Assembly: GCA_050181465.1 (NCBI GenBank)
Contig: JBFXDD010000025.1
Location: forward strand, 1 to 64,000
Source: JACRLW01 sp050181465
Lineage (GTDB): Bacteria > Planctomycetota > UBA1135 > UBA2386
Length of the DNA: 64,000 nucleotides
Direction: 5' to 3'
Shown here: piece by piece, positions 50,233-59,424 of the stretch
Position numbering within the stretch: position 1 is the first letter of the stretch
Layout of the letters: each line of letters opens with the position of its first letter
The notes under the pieces: model-generated
The model's input: the letters and a program-made list of their open reading frames with translations, nothing else
Database searches by the model: none
What the model was told of the DNA's origin: nothing
Made by a program: the position numbers and the translations under genes

Positions 50233-51191
50233 GGTTGACGTTTGGAGGAGGGATCCTCGTTTCGATGAATCTCGGCGAGCCGTGGAAGTTCGTGTTCGAT
50301 CCAGTTGGTGAGCAGCGACACACCGTCGCGGTCGATGTCGTGACGACCCAGCGGCGGCATGCGCAGCGCGCTGTCGGTTGCGGTGAGTCGGCGCAACAAC
50401 AGGGATGCGGACGGCTCCCCGATCGCGATGCGCTGCGGCGCGGTCTCCAAGCTCAGCAGCGCGGCGACTCCGACCGTCGTGGTGACCGCGGGCGCGAGGT
50501 CGAGCGCACCGTCGACCGGATGCGAGAGCTGCATGCCGAGCCCACGCAGCGGCGCGCTCGGATCGTGACAGCAGCCGCAGTTGCCGTGGAGATAGCCGAT
50601 CGCCTCGGCTTCGACCGGTGAGCGCGCCGCGACGCGTGCTGCCGCGGCATAGGCTTCCGCGGCGACGCCGCGCAGGACGCCGCGCGCGGCGAGTTCGTCG
50701 ATCGAATCGCGCAGCTGGAAGGTCGAGAAGCCGAGCACCGGCGTGTCGTCGGAGAAGTGGCAGATTCGGCAGTCGCGTTGCGAGCGATGATTCGGCGAGA
50801 GTCGAAACTCGTGTTCACCCGTCTGCCGCTCGTAGATCGAGAAACGCCACCCGCCGGCGGCCGTGTGCTCGAGCAGCCGCAGTTCCGTCGGTCGCTCTCC
50901 TGAGCCGTCGATCTCCTGCCACAACCTGGTTCCGACCGGGAACCGCCAGGCCGCCGGCACCGCCGCGTCGACCGCTGTACCCGGCGGTAACTCGAGGAAG
51001 CGTCGCTGCGTCGCGCCGTCCATCCAAAACGGATGCTGCGGTGCGTAGGCGATCGCATGCGGGGCGATGGTCGCGACCGCCATTGGCGCGGGTTCTCTCG
51101 CAGCGTCGCAGCCGACCAGCAAGGCCGCGGCCGTGAGCATTGCGGTCATGCGGGCCCATCGCGAAGCGGGGAGTGCGTTCGGCGGAGTCAT
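50229..51191 (-). CDS. Lipoprotein with two CxxCH motifs, cytochrome-like
   Basis: A 320-residue lipoprotein (signal ending AAALLVGC). It has two CxxCH motifs: QRDCRICHFSD and GNCGCCHDPSAPLRG. The N-terminal part (YAPQHPFWMDGATQRRFLEL, PVGTRLWQEI) and the RMPPLGRHDIDRDGVSLL end match planctomycete 'repeat-containing cytochrome-like' proteins of unknown exact role. Coupled by ATGA to the single-haem gene downstream, so the two likely form one redox unit. Confidence 0.8.
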   Translation of the reverse strand: MTPPNALPASRWARMTAMLTAAALLVGCDAAREPAPMAVATIAPHAIAYAPQHPFWMDGATQRRFLELPPGTAVDAAVPAAWRFPVGTRLWQEIDGSGERPTELRLLEHTAAGGWRFSIYERQTGEHEFRLSPNHRSQRDCRICHFSDDTPVLGFSTFQLRDSIDELAARGVLRGVAAEAYAAAARVAARSPVEAEAIGYLHGNCGCCHDPSAPLRGLGMQLSHPVDGALDLAPAVTTTVGVAALLSLETAPQRIAIGEPSASLLLRRLTATDSALRMPPLGRHDIDRDGVSLLTNWIEHELPRLAEIHRNEDPSSKRQP

Positions 51192-51383
51192 CGGGCAGTC
51201 GTGAATCCGGCGCGTTGCGAAGCGATGTCGCGTCCGGACCTCGGATCAAGTGCGAGATCGCGGCGAGTGTCACAGCTTAGCTCGCCAGAATTCTGGGAGC
51301 GCTGGAATCGCCCCGGACGGGTGACCTTCTCGTCCCGGCGAAATCACGTGTGACAACTGCGCCGCCCTCGCACTGGATGGGGC

Positions 51384-54300
51384 ATGACCCACTCGCTCTT
51401 CCACCGCCTGCCCGGCTTCGTGACCGCCGCGGCGCTGTCGTTGCCGGCCCTTGCGCCGACCGCGACCGCACAGACCCTCCTGCGCGACCTCACTCCTGCC
51501 ACCGCTTCCTCCGCGGGTAGCCATCCCGGCGTCGCCGTTTCGCTGGGCGGCTTCGCCTGCTTCGCGGCGACCGACCCTTACGGGCGGGAACTGTGGCGCA
51601 CCGACGGCACCGCGCAGGGCACCTTTCGGGTGTTCGACCTCAATCCCGGCCGTGCCAGCTCCGACCCCGAGTTGCTCACCCGAGTCGGTGATCGATTGTT
51701 CTTCGTGGCGCGCCGCGACGGAATCGGTCGCGAGCTGTGGGTGAGCGACGGCTCGTCCGCGGGCACGGCGCTGGTGGTCGACCTGGTCCGCGGCAGCGAC
51801 GTCGGCGCCACGATCAGCGCGATCATCGCGTTCCGCGGGCAGGCCTGGTTCGTCGCGACGACGCCGCAGCACGGCAGCGAGCTGTGGCGCACGGACGGCA
51901 CCGCGGCGGGGACAGTCCTCGTCGCCGACCTCGCGAGCGGGGTGAACTCCTCGTCCCCGGCCGACCTCGTGGTGTGGAACGACGCGTTGTGGTTCGTCGC
52001 GAGTACCGGCGCGACCGGTCGGGAGCTGTGGCGTTGCGATGGTTCCGCGGTCACCCTGCCGTTCGAACTCGTGGTCGGCTCCAGCTCGTTGTTGCCCGAA
52101 GACCTCGTGCTCGCCGGCAATCGCCTCTTCTTCACCGCGCAGCTCGCGGGTGTAGGCCGTGAATTGTGGACGAGCGACGGCACCGCTCTCGGCACGCGGC
52201 TCGTGCGTGAACTCGGCCCGGGTTCGAGCGGTGCTCTCGTCGAGCGCCTGACGCCGCTCGCCGGCCGCGTGCTGTTCTGGGCGAACGACGGCGTCAGTGG
52301 GCTCGAACCGTGGAGCAGTGACGGCTCGACGGCCGGAACCTTCCGACTCGTCGACGGCGTGCTCGGCGCGAGCGGCAGTCAGCCGACGGCGTTCGCGGCG
52401 ACCAACGGCGTCGCTTACTTCGGCGTCGGTGCGAACGGCGCGTTCGATTTGATGCGCACCGACGGCACGACGGCGGGGACGACTCTCGTGCGCAGCGGCT
52501 TTCGCGTGCTGATGGAGCCGACCGCCGCGTTCGCTGGTGTCGCGTTCGCCGGACGACTGCCGACCGCGAGCACTTCGCAGCTCTGGCGCAGCGACGGCAC
52601 CGCCGCTGGGACGATCGAGTTGCCGTCGACGCAACTCCTGAGCAGCAATCCGAGCAACCTCGCCGCGTTCGGCAACGCCTTGCTCTACCAGGCATCGACC
52701 AACGACTTCGGTGCGGAACTCCTCATCAGTGACGGCACGCTCGGCGGCACTCGCATGCTCGCGGACATCGCCGGCAACCGTGGCGACACGCCGATCGGTG
52801 CGATGACGCCGCTCGGCACGCGGCTGTTCTTTGGCGCGTCCACCGCTGCGCTCGGCAACGAGCCGTGGCTCAGCGACGGCACCACGCTCGGAACCAACGT
52901 GCTGCTCGACATCCATCCACAGGGCGGCAGTTCGTCGCCGATCAGTCCGGTGATGTGGCGCGGCGACCTGTGGTTCGGCGGCTACTGGCCGAGCAAGGGC
53001 ATCGAGCTCCTGCGCACCGACGGCACCGCAGCGGGAACCACGCTCGGCATCGACGTCGAACCGGGTATCGGCAACTCGGGGCCGCGACAACTCACGCCGG
53101 TGGGGGATCGGCTGTTCTTCGTGGCGACTCGCCAGGCGGGCGTCGAACTGTTCGCGGCCGATGCCGCCGGCCAGGTCACCGCCTTCGACTTGGAACCGGG
53201 CAACAACGGCAGCCATCCGGATCGGCTCACTCCGTTGGGCAGTCGGTTGGTGTTTCGCGCGACCGATCGCAACGGCGGCAGCGAGGTCTGGAGCAGCGAC
53301 GGCACGCTCGCCGGAACCGGACGTCTGGCCGACTTCGTCGCCGGGTCCGGCAGCGGCTTCTTCGATGGCTTCGCGACGCTCGGCAACCTCGCGTTCTTCA
53401 GCGCCGACGTCGCCGGTGCGGGCATCGAGCTCTGCGTGACCGACGGGACCAGCGCCGGCACGCGCCTCTTCGCCGATCTGGCGCCCGGGATCGCCGGTTC
53501 CCGCCCGGAGAGCTTCGTCACCGCCGGCAATCGCGTCTTCTTCCGTGCCTACGTGCAGGGGCTCGAAGTCGGCTTGTGGGTCACCGACGGCACGCTTGCC
53601 GGAACTCGTGCCGTGCTCGACCTGCCGGGCACCGCATCGGCGGACATCCTCGACATGGTCGCCAGCGGTGGGGAGCTCTACTTCATCTGCAACGATCGCA
53701 GCCACGGCCGCGAACTCTGGGTCAGCGACGGCACGGTCGCGGGAACGCGGCTGGTGCGAGACCTCGACGCGGGTGATGCGCACGGCGTCCTTGCCGGCAC
53801 CCTCGCCGCGGTCGACGGTGGTGCGGTGGTCTTCGCCGGCCAGGACGGCAGCGAGGGACTGCAGCTCTGGCTCAGCGACGGCACCGCGCTCGGCACTCGG
53901 ATGCTCGGTCGGATGGGCCTCGCCGCCGGTGCCGGTGCGGCGCTCATCGGTCGACCCAGTGCGATCGGCAGCCGGCTCTACTTCGTCGCCGACGACGGCG
54001 TGCTTGGCGAAGAGCTGTGGACCGTCGATCTCGGCACGCCGACCGGACCCTTGGCCGAGACCTTCGGCGCGAGCCAATGCCCTGGCACCGGCAATCGCGC
54101 GCCTCGCATCGCCGCGGACGGTCTGCCGCGCCTGGGCAACGCGAGCTTCGCGATCCAACTCGGCGGCGCGGCGGCTCATGCGCCGGCGGTGTGCGGGCTG
54201 TCCTTCGCGCCGTCCGGTCTGGTGATGGATCGCTGTCGCGTGCTGGTGAGTCTGCCGTTCATCAGCCTGCCGGCGGTGCTCACCGACGCGGCGGGCGCGG

Positions 54301-54443
54301 CTCGCACGCCGCTCCCGGTTCCCAACGCTCCGGCCCTCGAGGGCCTGCTGTTGTTCGCGCAGTACTTCGTCGCGGACGGCGGCGGGCAGCTCTTCGGCGC
54401 CTTTGCGCTGAGCGAGGGGCTGCGGATGCGACTGGGGCGGTAG
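51384..54443 (+). CDS. Secreted ELWxxDGT-repeat protein
   Basis: A 1019-residue exported protein (signal MTHSLFHRLPGFVTAAALSL-PALAPTATA). It contains about 17 repeats of ~48 residues with the core E-L-W-x-[ST/R]-D-G-T-x-x-G-T: RELWRTDGTAQGT, RELWVSDGSSAGT, SELWRTDGTAAGT, EPWLSDGTTLGT, SEVWSSDGTLAGT, RELWVSDGTVAGT and LQLWLSDGTALGT. The end (SQCPGTGNRAPRI, MDRCRVLVSLPFISLP, VPNAPALEGLLLFAQY) belongs to the shared C-terminal module. This type is found in surface proteins of planctomycetes and some myxobacteria; function unknown. A long antisense reading frame overlaps it but is a codon-periodicity artefact. Confidence 0.85.
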   Translation: MTHSLFHRLPGFVTAAALSLPALAPTATAQTLLRDLTPATASSAGSHPGVAVSLGGFACFAATDPYGRELWRTDGTAQGTFRVFDLNPGRASSDPELLTRVGDRLFFVARRDGIGRELWVSDGSSAGTALVVDLVRGSDVGATISAIIAFRGQAWFVATTPQHGSELWRTDGTAAGTVLVADLASGVNSSSPADLVVWNDALWFVASTGATGRELWRCDGSAVTLPFELVVGSSSLLPEDLVLAGNRLFFTAQLAGVGRELWTSDGTALGTRLVRELGPGSSGALVERLTPLAGRVLFWANDGVSGLEPWSSDGSTAGTFRLVDGVLGASGSQPTAFAATNGVAYFGVGANGAFDLMRTDGTTAGTTLVRSGFRVLMEPTAAFAGVAFAGRLPTASTSQLWRSDGTAAGTIELPSTQLLSSNPSNLAAFGNALLYQASTNDFGAELLISDGTLGGTRMLADIAGNRGDTPIGAMTPLGTRLFFGASTAALGNEPWLSDGTTLGTNVLLDIHPQGGSSSPISPVMWRGDLWFGGYWPSKGIELLRTDGTAAGTTLGIDVEPGIGNSGPRQLTPVGDRLFFVATRQAGVELFAADAAGQVTAFDLEPGNNGSHPDRLTPLGSRLVFRATDRNGGSEVWSSDGTLAGTGRLADFVAGSGSGFFDGFATLGNLAFFSADVAGAGIELCVTDGTSAGTRLFADLAPGIAGSRPESFVTAGNRVFFRAYVQGLEVGLWVTDGTLAGTRAVLDLPGTASADILDMVASGGELYFICNDRSHGRELWVSDGTVAGTRLVRDLDAGDAHGVLAGTLAAVDGGAVVFAGQDGSEGLQLWLSDGTALGTRMLGRMGLAAGAGAALIGRPSAIGSRLYFVADDGVLGEELWTVDLGTPTGPLAETFGASQCPGTGNRAPRIAADGLPRLGNASFAIQLGGAAAHAPAVCGLSFAPSGLVMDRCRVLVSLPFISLPAVLTDAAGAARTPLPVPNAPALEGLLLFAQYFVADGGGQLFGAFALSEGLRMRLGR

Positions 54444-54555
54444 CGCCGGCGAGTTGGTGGCCGCCGCGGCTACGCGGGCGCGATTTCCGGTCACAGGCGC
54501 CGGCGCGCGTCCGCTGTGCCGACGTCCACCGCGGATCCTCCGATCCTCTGCGGCG

Positions 54556-56760
54556 ATGGACCGGAAACCCGCCATGCTCGACTCCCTCGTCGCTTGCCTC
54601 ACGGTCCTCTGCGCGGCCCCGCAGGATCCGCCGCGACAACTCTCTGCTGCGGTGGAGGCGGTCACGCGCCGCGTGCCGCTGCACACCCACGCCGACGACC
54701 CGGTCGGCGGTCGCTATGGGTTGTGGGCGGCCGGCCCCGACTACAAAGCGTCGTTCCATGACGGCTTCACGTTCCATCCGTACGTGAAAGACGCGCCGCG
54801 CACGCTCGGCTGGCGATGGCGCACGGCGCGCGTGACGGTCGGCGGCGATCCGCTCGACATGGAAGATCCGAAGATCTCGCACACCGATTGGCGGGTCGAG
54901 TTCCACAGCGCGGCGCTCATCGAGCGCTATGACGTTCGCGAGGCAGGAGTCGAGCAGTCCTTCGTCGTGCGGCACGCACCCGCGGTGCGGGGTGAGATCG
55001 TGGTGGAGGGGCTCATCGTGTCCGATCTGACCGCCGATGCGAGCGCGCCGAAGGTCGGGGAACTCGTGTTCGCCGCCGACGGTGTGCCGACCCTCCGCTA
55101 CGGCGCCGCGCGCGCCATCGATGCGGATCGAAGTGAATGCGAAGTGCTGACGTCTTTCGACGGCACTCGGATTCGTCTCCACGTGCCCGCCGAGTTCGTG
55201 GCCAAGGCGAGCTTCCCGCTGACGATCGACCCGTTGACGTCGCGGTTCTCGTCGCTGCTCGGTCTCCCGCCGATCGTCGAGACTTCCATCGCGTGCTCGA
55301 CCGCGCCGTCGACCACGCGCGTCGCGCTGGCGACTTCGGTCCAGTTCTCGTTCACCGATCGGGATGCCTATCTGCATCAGCTCACCGACTCGCCGGGTCC
55401 GTCGCCGATCCTCATCTATTCGGACGTGACGACGAGCTGGAGCACGCGATCGATCGACCTGGCGCAGGTCGAGGGTGCGATTCGCTGGGTTCTCGCTTTC
55501 CAACGCGACTTCCAGAGCGGCAGTTCGAGCGTGCGCTGTTACGTCCATGCGCTCAACAGCACTCAACCCAACACCGGTACGCTGATCGCCGGTCCGACCG
55601 GCAGTGATCCCAAGGTCGGTGGGATGAGCGGCAGCGGCATTCAGGCGCTGCTGGTGTATCGCGCGGCGAACGGAACCGATGCTCATCAGCGCATCCTCGA
55701 CGCCCAGGTCCCCAGTCTCGGTGCTTTCGTCGTTCATCAGACCAACGCGACGAGTTGGTCGATCAGCAAGCTGCCGTCGGCGGGGACCGCGTGGTGCGTT
55801 GCATCGACGACGTCGGCGACGACTCGCATCCGGCTTCGCTTCGTCGACACCGCGGGTGCTTCGACTCCGCCGACCGAGGTGCTCGATTCCCTCGACGGCT
55901 CGCAACCGCTGGTCGACGGCGATGCCGGTCGCTTCCTCTTGGCGTGGCGCGATCAGGGGTTGGTGAACGGCACGTTGCGTCGACGTCTTCGCGTGCAGCG
56001 CTTCGATCGCGTGGGCGGCGGAGTGAGTTTCGGTGAGGTTCGTTCACTCGCGACGACCGGCATTCTGTCGGACTTCGTTCTCGCCGACATGGCGCACGAC
56101 CAGATCACGCAATCACACTGGGTGATCGCCTTCGAGCAGGTCACACCCTCGACGGGGGCGACCGCGGCAAAGGTGATGCGCACCGGCTTCCTCGGCGGCG
56201 AACTCGAGACTCTCGAAGTGAACTCCGGCGCATCGACACTCCTCGCTGCCTCCGCCCCGACGGTCGCCTACGACGGCACACCCATTCCCGGCACTCCAGA
56301 GGGCTTCGCGGTCGGCTTTCAAGCGTCGACGACCACTGCCAACAGCTCGGGGATCTATCGCCGTCTCGATCATCCAGTCCCTTCGGGCTTCACCTCGGGG
56401 ACTTCGTGTGATCCCGGCATCACGCTGGGTGACGGACATCCGCCTTATCTCGGCAGCGAGTTCTACCGGATGAACTTGGCTGGAATCCCGCCGAATGCGT
56501 CCGCCTTCCTCATGCTGAGTCTGGTGTCCCGCGACATCGATCTGCTCGTCCTCGGCATGCCCGGTTGCCGACTCTTGCTGGATCCGTGGAGCACCTTCGC
56601 CGTCACCGCGGATGCCGGCGGTCTCGCCACCGTGACGCTCGCCTTGCGGGATGTGCCCGCAGTGCCCGGTGATCTCCTGGCGCAATGGCTGTGGCTGGAT
56701 TCGGCCGCCAACGTGCAGGGCCTCCGCACGTCGCGGCGAGTGACTGTGCAGGTGCGGTGA
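54556..56760 (+). CDS. Secreted protein of unknown function with shared C-terminal module
   Basis: A 734-residue protein. The N-terminus (MDRKPAMLDSLVACLTVLCA) is short and signal-like. Residues about 30-230 form a domain with HDGFTFHPYVKDAPRTLGWR, HTDWRVEFHSAALIERYDV, EQSFVVRHAP and FVAKASFPLTIDPL, often seen at the start of planctomycete surface proteins. The middle is beta-rich and may be a propeller. The end (TSCDPGITLGDGHPPYLGSE, LGMPGCRLLLDPWSTF, RDVPAVPGDLLAQWLWLDS) belongs to the shared C-terminal module. No enzyme motif. Next gene on the minus strand is convergent. Confidence 0.7.
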   Translation: MDRKPAMLDSLVACLTVLCAAPQDPPRQLSAAVEAVTRRVPLHTHADDPVGGRYGLWAAGPDYKASFHDGFTFHPYVKDAPRTLGWRWRTARVTVGGDPLDMEDPKISHTDWRVEFHSAALIERYDVREAGVEQSFVVRHAPAVRGEIVVEGLIVSDLTADASAPKVGELVFAADGVPTLRYGAARAIDADRSECEVLTSFDGTRIRLHVPAEFVAKASFPLTIDPLTSRFSSLLGLPPIVETSIACSTAPSTTRVALATSVQFSFTDRDAYLHQLTDSPGPSPILIYSDVTTSWSTRSIDLAQVEGAIRWVLAFQRDFQSGSSSVRCYVHALNSTQPNTGTLIAGPTGSDPKVGGMSGSGIQALLVYRAANGTDAHQRILDAQVPSLGAFVVHQTNATSWSISKLPSAGTAWCVASTTSATTRIRLRFVDTAGASTPPTEVLDSLDGSQPLVDGDAGRFLLAWRDQGLVNGTLRRRLRVQRFDRVGGGVSFGEVRSLATTGILSDFVLADMAHDQITQSHWVIAFEQVTPSTGATAAKVMRTGFLGGELETLEVNSGASTLLAASAPTVAYDGTPIPGTPEGFAVGFQASTTTANSSGIYRRLDHPVPSGFTSGTSCDPGITLGDGHPPYLGSEFYRMNLAGIPPNASAFLMLSLVSRDIDLLVLGMPGCRLLLDPWSTFAVTADAGGLATVTLALRDVPAVPGDLLAQWLWLDSAANVQGLRTSRRVTVQVR

Positions 56761-56803
56761 GGGTACGCCGAAACGCGCGCTGCCTCGACTGAGCAGGCTC
56801 GCA

Positions 56804-56950
56804 TCACCCTGGCGGCTGAACCGGCGTGCACTCCGCGCAGTCCATGCCCCATCGACATTCGGCGATCACCGGCTGCGCGGCCGGAACGGCCGGCGTCGGA
56901 GGCGCCGAGATGACTGGATTCCAACTTCCGCCGCTGCCGCCTGATTGGGG
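56804..56950 (-). pseudogene. Orphaned C-terminal end of a gene split by repeat copy E
   Basis: These ~49 codons (WPQSGGSGGSWNPVISAPPT, then AQPVIAECRWGMDCAECTPV QPPG) end in a TGA at 56804. They continue, in the same frame, the gene at 57131-58114 when 180 bp of repeat copy E is removed: the junction becomes NPRDRWPQSGGSGG. It carries three cysteines and a Pro-rich linker, which would have been the natural tail. Confidence 0.65.
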
Positions 56951-57134
56951 CCAGCCCTGATTGTTCGTGAACGTCTGCTGCGATCGCCACGAGTCGCGCC
57001 CAGCGGCGTCGCTACGACGGCTCCTGCCTGGCAGCGTAGCTACAGCTACGCTTCGGTCGTCGACCGTCGTCGCTCCTTCCTGGGCATCGACCTGTGTCGA
57101 TCTCGCGACGACGTTCACGCACAATCCGGGCTAG
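56951..57134 (+). repeat. 184-bp palindromic element, copy E (full length), inserted in a gene
   Basis: Starts CCAGCCCTGATTGTTCGTGA and ends CACGCACAATCCGGGCTAG. It has the central GCGTAGCTACAGCTACGC dyad. Orientation as copies A and C. Its terminal CTAG supplies the TAG stop of the upstream half of the interrupted minus-strand gene. The left tetranucleotide has drifted to CCAG. Confidence 0.92.
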
Positions 57135-58114
57135 CGATCTCTTGGATTGCGGATGGCGTGCAAGACCGACTCCGGCCAAATGGAATCCGGGACTCGCGCG
57201 CTGATCCGCCAGGGGCCGGACTGCCACCAGAAACTGACGTAGTGATCCTGTGGGTGATCGCGGAACGAGCCAGCCGTCGTCACACCGATGCGACGAGGGT
57301 CCCAACCGTCCGGGGAGTGGCCGATGTCGGGCTGGTCGATCCGGATTCGAATCGTGCCGTCGGCGATGTGTCGGGCGAAGTCGGGAAGGATCGCGAAGAA
57401 CCCGGAGCGAGCCGCAACGGCGCTGTTGAATTGCCGAGTCTCTCGCAGCAAGCGAGCGGGATCGCCAGCGAGGCGGCGGCGCATGCTCGCTTTGGTTCCT
57501 TCATTGGCATTGTGCTCCGAGCAATAGGTGATGAACTGCTCGCCGAGAACCAACGTCGTGACGAAGTAGGTCTCCGACATTTCGCGGGCAGACAGCCCGC
57601 CGAGCGGCGAGATCGGTGCGCGGTCCTGGGCAGCATTCAGCGCATCTACGAACTCGGCCTCCGTGCACTCGGTGCGAACCACGTCCAAGACTTCGGCGAG
57701 ATAGGCGTTGCGCGCCGCTCGCGGGTCGGCCGTAGCCGCGGCGGAAAGCTCTGGGCCGGCGGCCACGCTGTGCGAAGTCTCCTGGTCCGCTTCGCGTACG
57801 TCGCAGCAATCCGCCGGCGCTGGTTCCGCATCGACAGTCCGAAGCTCACTCTCAGCAACGACGGCATCGCGACTCGAAATCCGCTCGATCCGCGGCGACT
57901 TGGTCGTCGACTCGCCGGGCTCCGAGCGCGTGCGCGCGACGAGCGCAGCTACTCGGGGCTCCAACTCGTCATATGTGATGGAACGTCTCCACAGCAGGGC
58001 TGTGAACGCCAGCAGCGCCACCGAACTGCTCAGGACGACCCACCCCAGCATGCGAGTCTTGCCAGTACGGCCCGGGCTCGAACCAAACTCCGCGAGATCG
58101 TTGCTCACTGGCAT
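57131..58114 (-). pseudogene. N-terminal part of a single-pass membrane protein truncated by repeat copy E
   Basis: A 327-codon reading frame. A short cytosolic end precedes one membrane helix (MLGWVVLSSSVALLAFTALL, about 22-41), then an external helical and beta region of unknown fold with CSEHNANEG and FARHIADGTIRIRIDQPDIG. It ends NPRDR followed by a TAG formed by the repeat's CTAG. The rest of the original protein is the 56804-56950 tail. The loss is only ~49 residues, so the protein may still work. ATG 58168 is an alternative start. No family recognised. Confidence 0.6.
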
Positions 58115-58506
58115 GGCGGTGGTGTGAATGGCGGGGTTGGACTCTGGCCGCTCTCTCTCACTCGCCATCGAGAATGACCCCGCAAACCTGCTCTCGCGCG
58201 TACACCGACGGCGCCCAGCAGATCGCGAGTTCGCATGTCTCGGTCATCCTGCCGCTGCTTCGCTCGCAGACACTCGAACTCCAAGTTCCGCGTGAAGCCG
58301 AACAGGATACTCGCGGTGGTGCCCTCGGGCGTCACGATCGTTCGCTCTTCTTCAAACGCTAGCTTGTCTTGCCATTCCCAAACGCGACAGCAGGTCTCCT
58401 GTGCCATTTCCGCGGGCTCGGTCCGTTGAATGCGTCGTCGTCGCCGGCGTGCCTCGAACTGTTGCGGAGCCTGACTCCAAGGGATCCATCTCGCTTCCTC
58501 GTTCAT
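58105..58506 (-). CDS. Possible small hypothetical protein
   Basis: A 133-codon reading frame overlapping the next gene's start by 10 bp. The middle (EMAQETCCRVWEWQDKLAFE, then EERTIVTPEGTTASILFGFT) looks protein-like, but the ending is Arg-rich and resembles a chance frame. The overlap with the downstream gene suggests translational coupling. No family recognised; low confidence. Confidence 0.35.
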   Translation of the reverse strand: MNEEARWIPWSQAPQQFEARRRRRRIQRTEPAEMAQETCCRVWEWQDKLAFEEERTIVTPEGTTASILFGFTRNLEFECLRAKQRQDDRDMRTRDLLGAVGVRARAGLRGHSRWRVRESGQSPTPPFTPPPCQ

Positions 58507-58770
58507 GGAAGGTGCCTGTGGAGATCCGCATGCGGTGGTTGGGACAGCGTCTACGCCACAATGGCGAGACGACCGAGTCGCATGCCCAATCGACCCGGAC
58601 CCTAGCTTCGGCGGAGAATGCGATCAAGGTTGGTCGACCGCGGAGTGTCGACCTTCCTGGTCCGCCGCGTCCGCTTCTCGCCCTGCGGGCGGCGTTTCGA
58701 ACCCCACGCGCGATCCCGCAAGAGGGAGGCCGGCAGCCGATACCGGCGCCCGCGACCGCCGCGCCGTCGA

Positions 58771-59424
58771 CTACCCGAGTTCCCAGGCAGCGCGATGCGA
58801 AGTCAGGATGATCGCGTTCCCCAGGGCGTGCAGCGCGATCGGGACCCAGGCGGCACCGCTCCGCAAGAACGCCCACGCGAGCAGGAAGCCGGCGAGCAAA
58901 TTGTCGGGTGCAGCATTGCCGTAGGCGAGGTGCAGCCCGCCGAAGGTGAGTCCGCTGATTGCGACGATCGACTTCGTTCGAAGGCCCGCGGCATGGAGAC
59001 CGCTGCACAACGCGACGCGATAGCTGCCCTCTTCGAAGAGGGGCGTCCAGCCGACCGCCCAGACCAGACGTGACGGGAACTCCGCAGGTGACAGCTTGGG
59101 TACCGATCCGAGTGCGTCGATCGACCAATCGATGCACAGCGCCAGGCCGGCGAGTGCCGTGAGTACGACCGCACAGAGCGCGAAGAAGCGAAGCCAGTAC
59201 GTGGGACTCGGTCGCGGTCGCAGGACGAAACCGATTCGGCGACGATCTCCGCGCGACAGCGCGAACAGCAAGCTGATCGCCGCGCCGGCCAGTCCGAGGC
59301 GTAGGTTGCGATCCGACCCGTAGCCGAGACACACCAAGGTCAGGTCGGCGATGACGGCGAGCATGCCGACCGTCGCGCATGGCCAGCCTCGGTGCCTGGT
59401 TGGCGTGCTCGCAGGATCGCTCAT
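58771..59424 (-). CDS. CPBP-family intramembrane metalloprotease
   Basis: A 217-residue polytopic protein with CPBP (Abi) motifs: LFEEGSYRVALCSGLHAAG (EExxxR, Glu131-132), FGGLHLAYGNAAPDNLLAGF and the late PIALHALGNAII. These provide the catalytic Glu and His residues of type-II CAAX-protease-like enzymes. Roles range from protein processing to bacteriocin immunity. ATG 59424 chosen; it overlaps the alcohol dehydrogenase stop (ATGA), so both are likely co-expressed although their link is unclear. Confidence 0.85.
   Translation of the reverse strand: MSDPASTPTRHRGWPCATVGMLAVIADLTLVCLGYGSDRNLRLGLAGAAISLLFALSRGDRRRIGFVLRPRPSPTYWLRFFALCAVVLTALAGLALCIDWSIDALGSVPKLSPAEFPSRLVWAVGWTPLFEEGSYRVALCSGLHAAGLRTKSIVAISGLTFGGLHLAYGNAAPDNLLAGFLLAWAFLRSGAAWVPIALHALGNAIILTSHRAAWELG

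Noticed and set aside
51270..54686. A 1138-codon minus-strand reading frame opposite the ELWxxDGT gene
   Set aside because: It is Arg/Ala/Glu-rich, has no signal or family features, and mirrors the regular codon pattern of the repeats on the plus strand. High GC makes such antisense frames common.
17313..57134. An intein or intron explanation for the in-frame 184-bp elements
   Set aside because: They are too short for inteins, lack splicing motifs, contain stops and sit in different codon phases. They are too small for ordinary group I or II introns, and other copies lie between genes.
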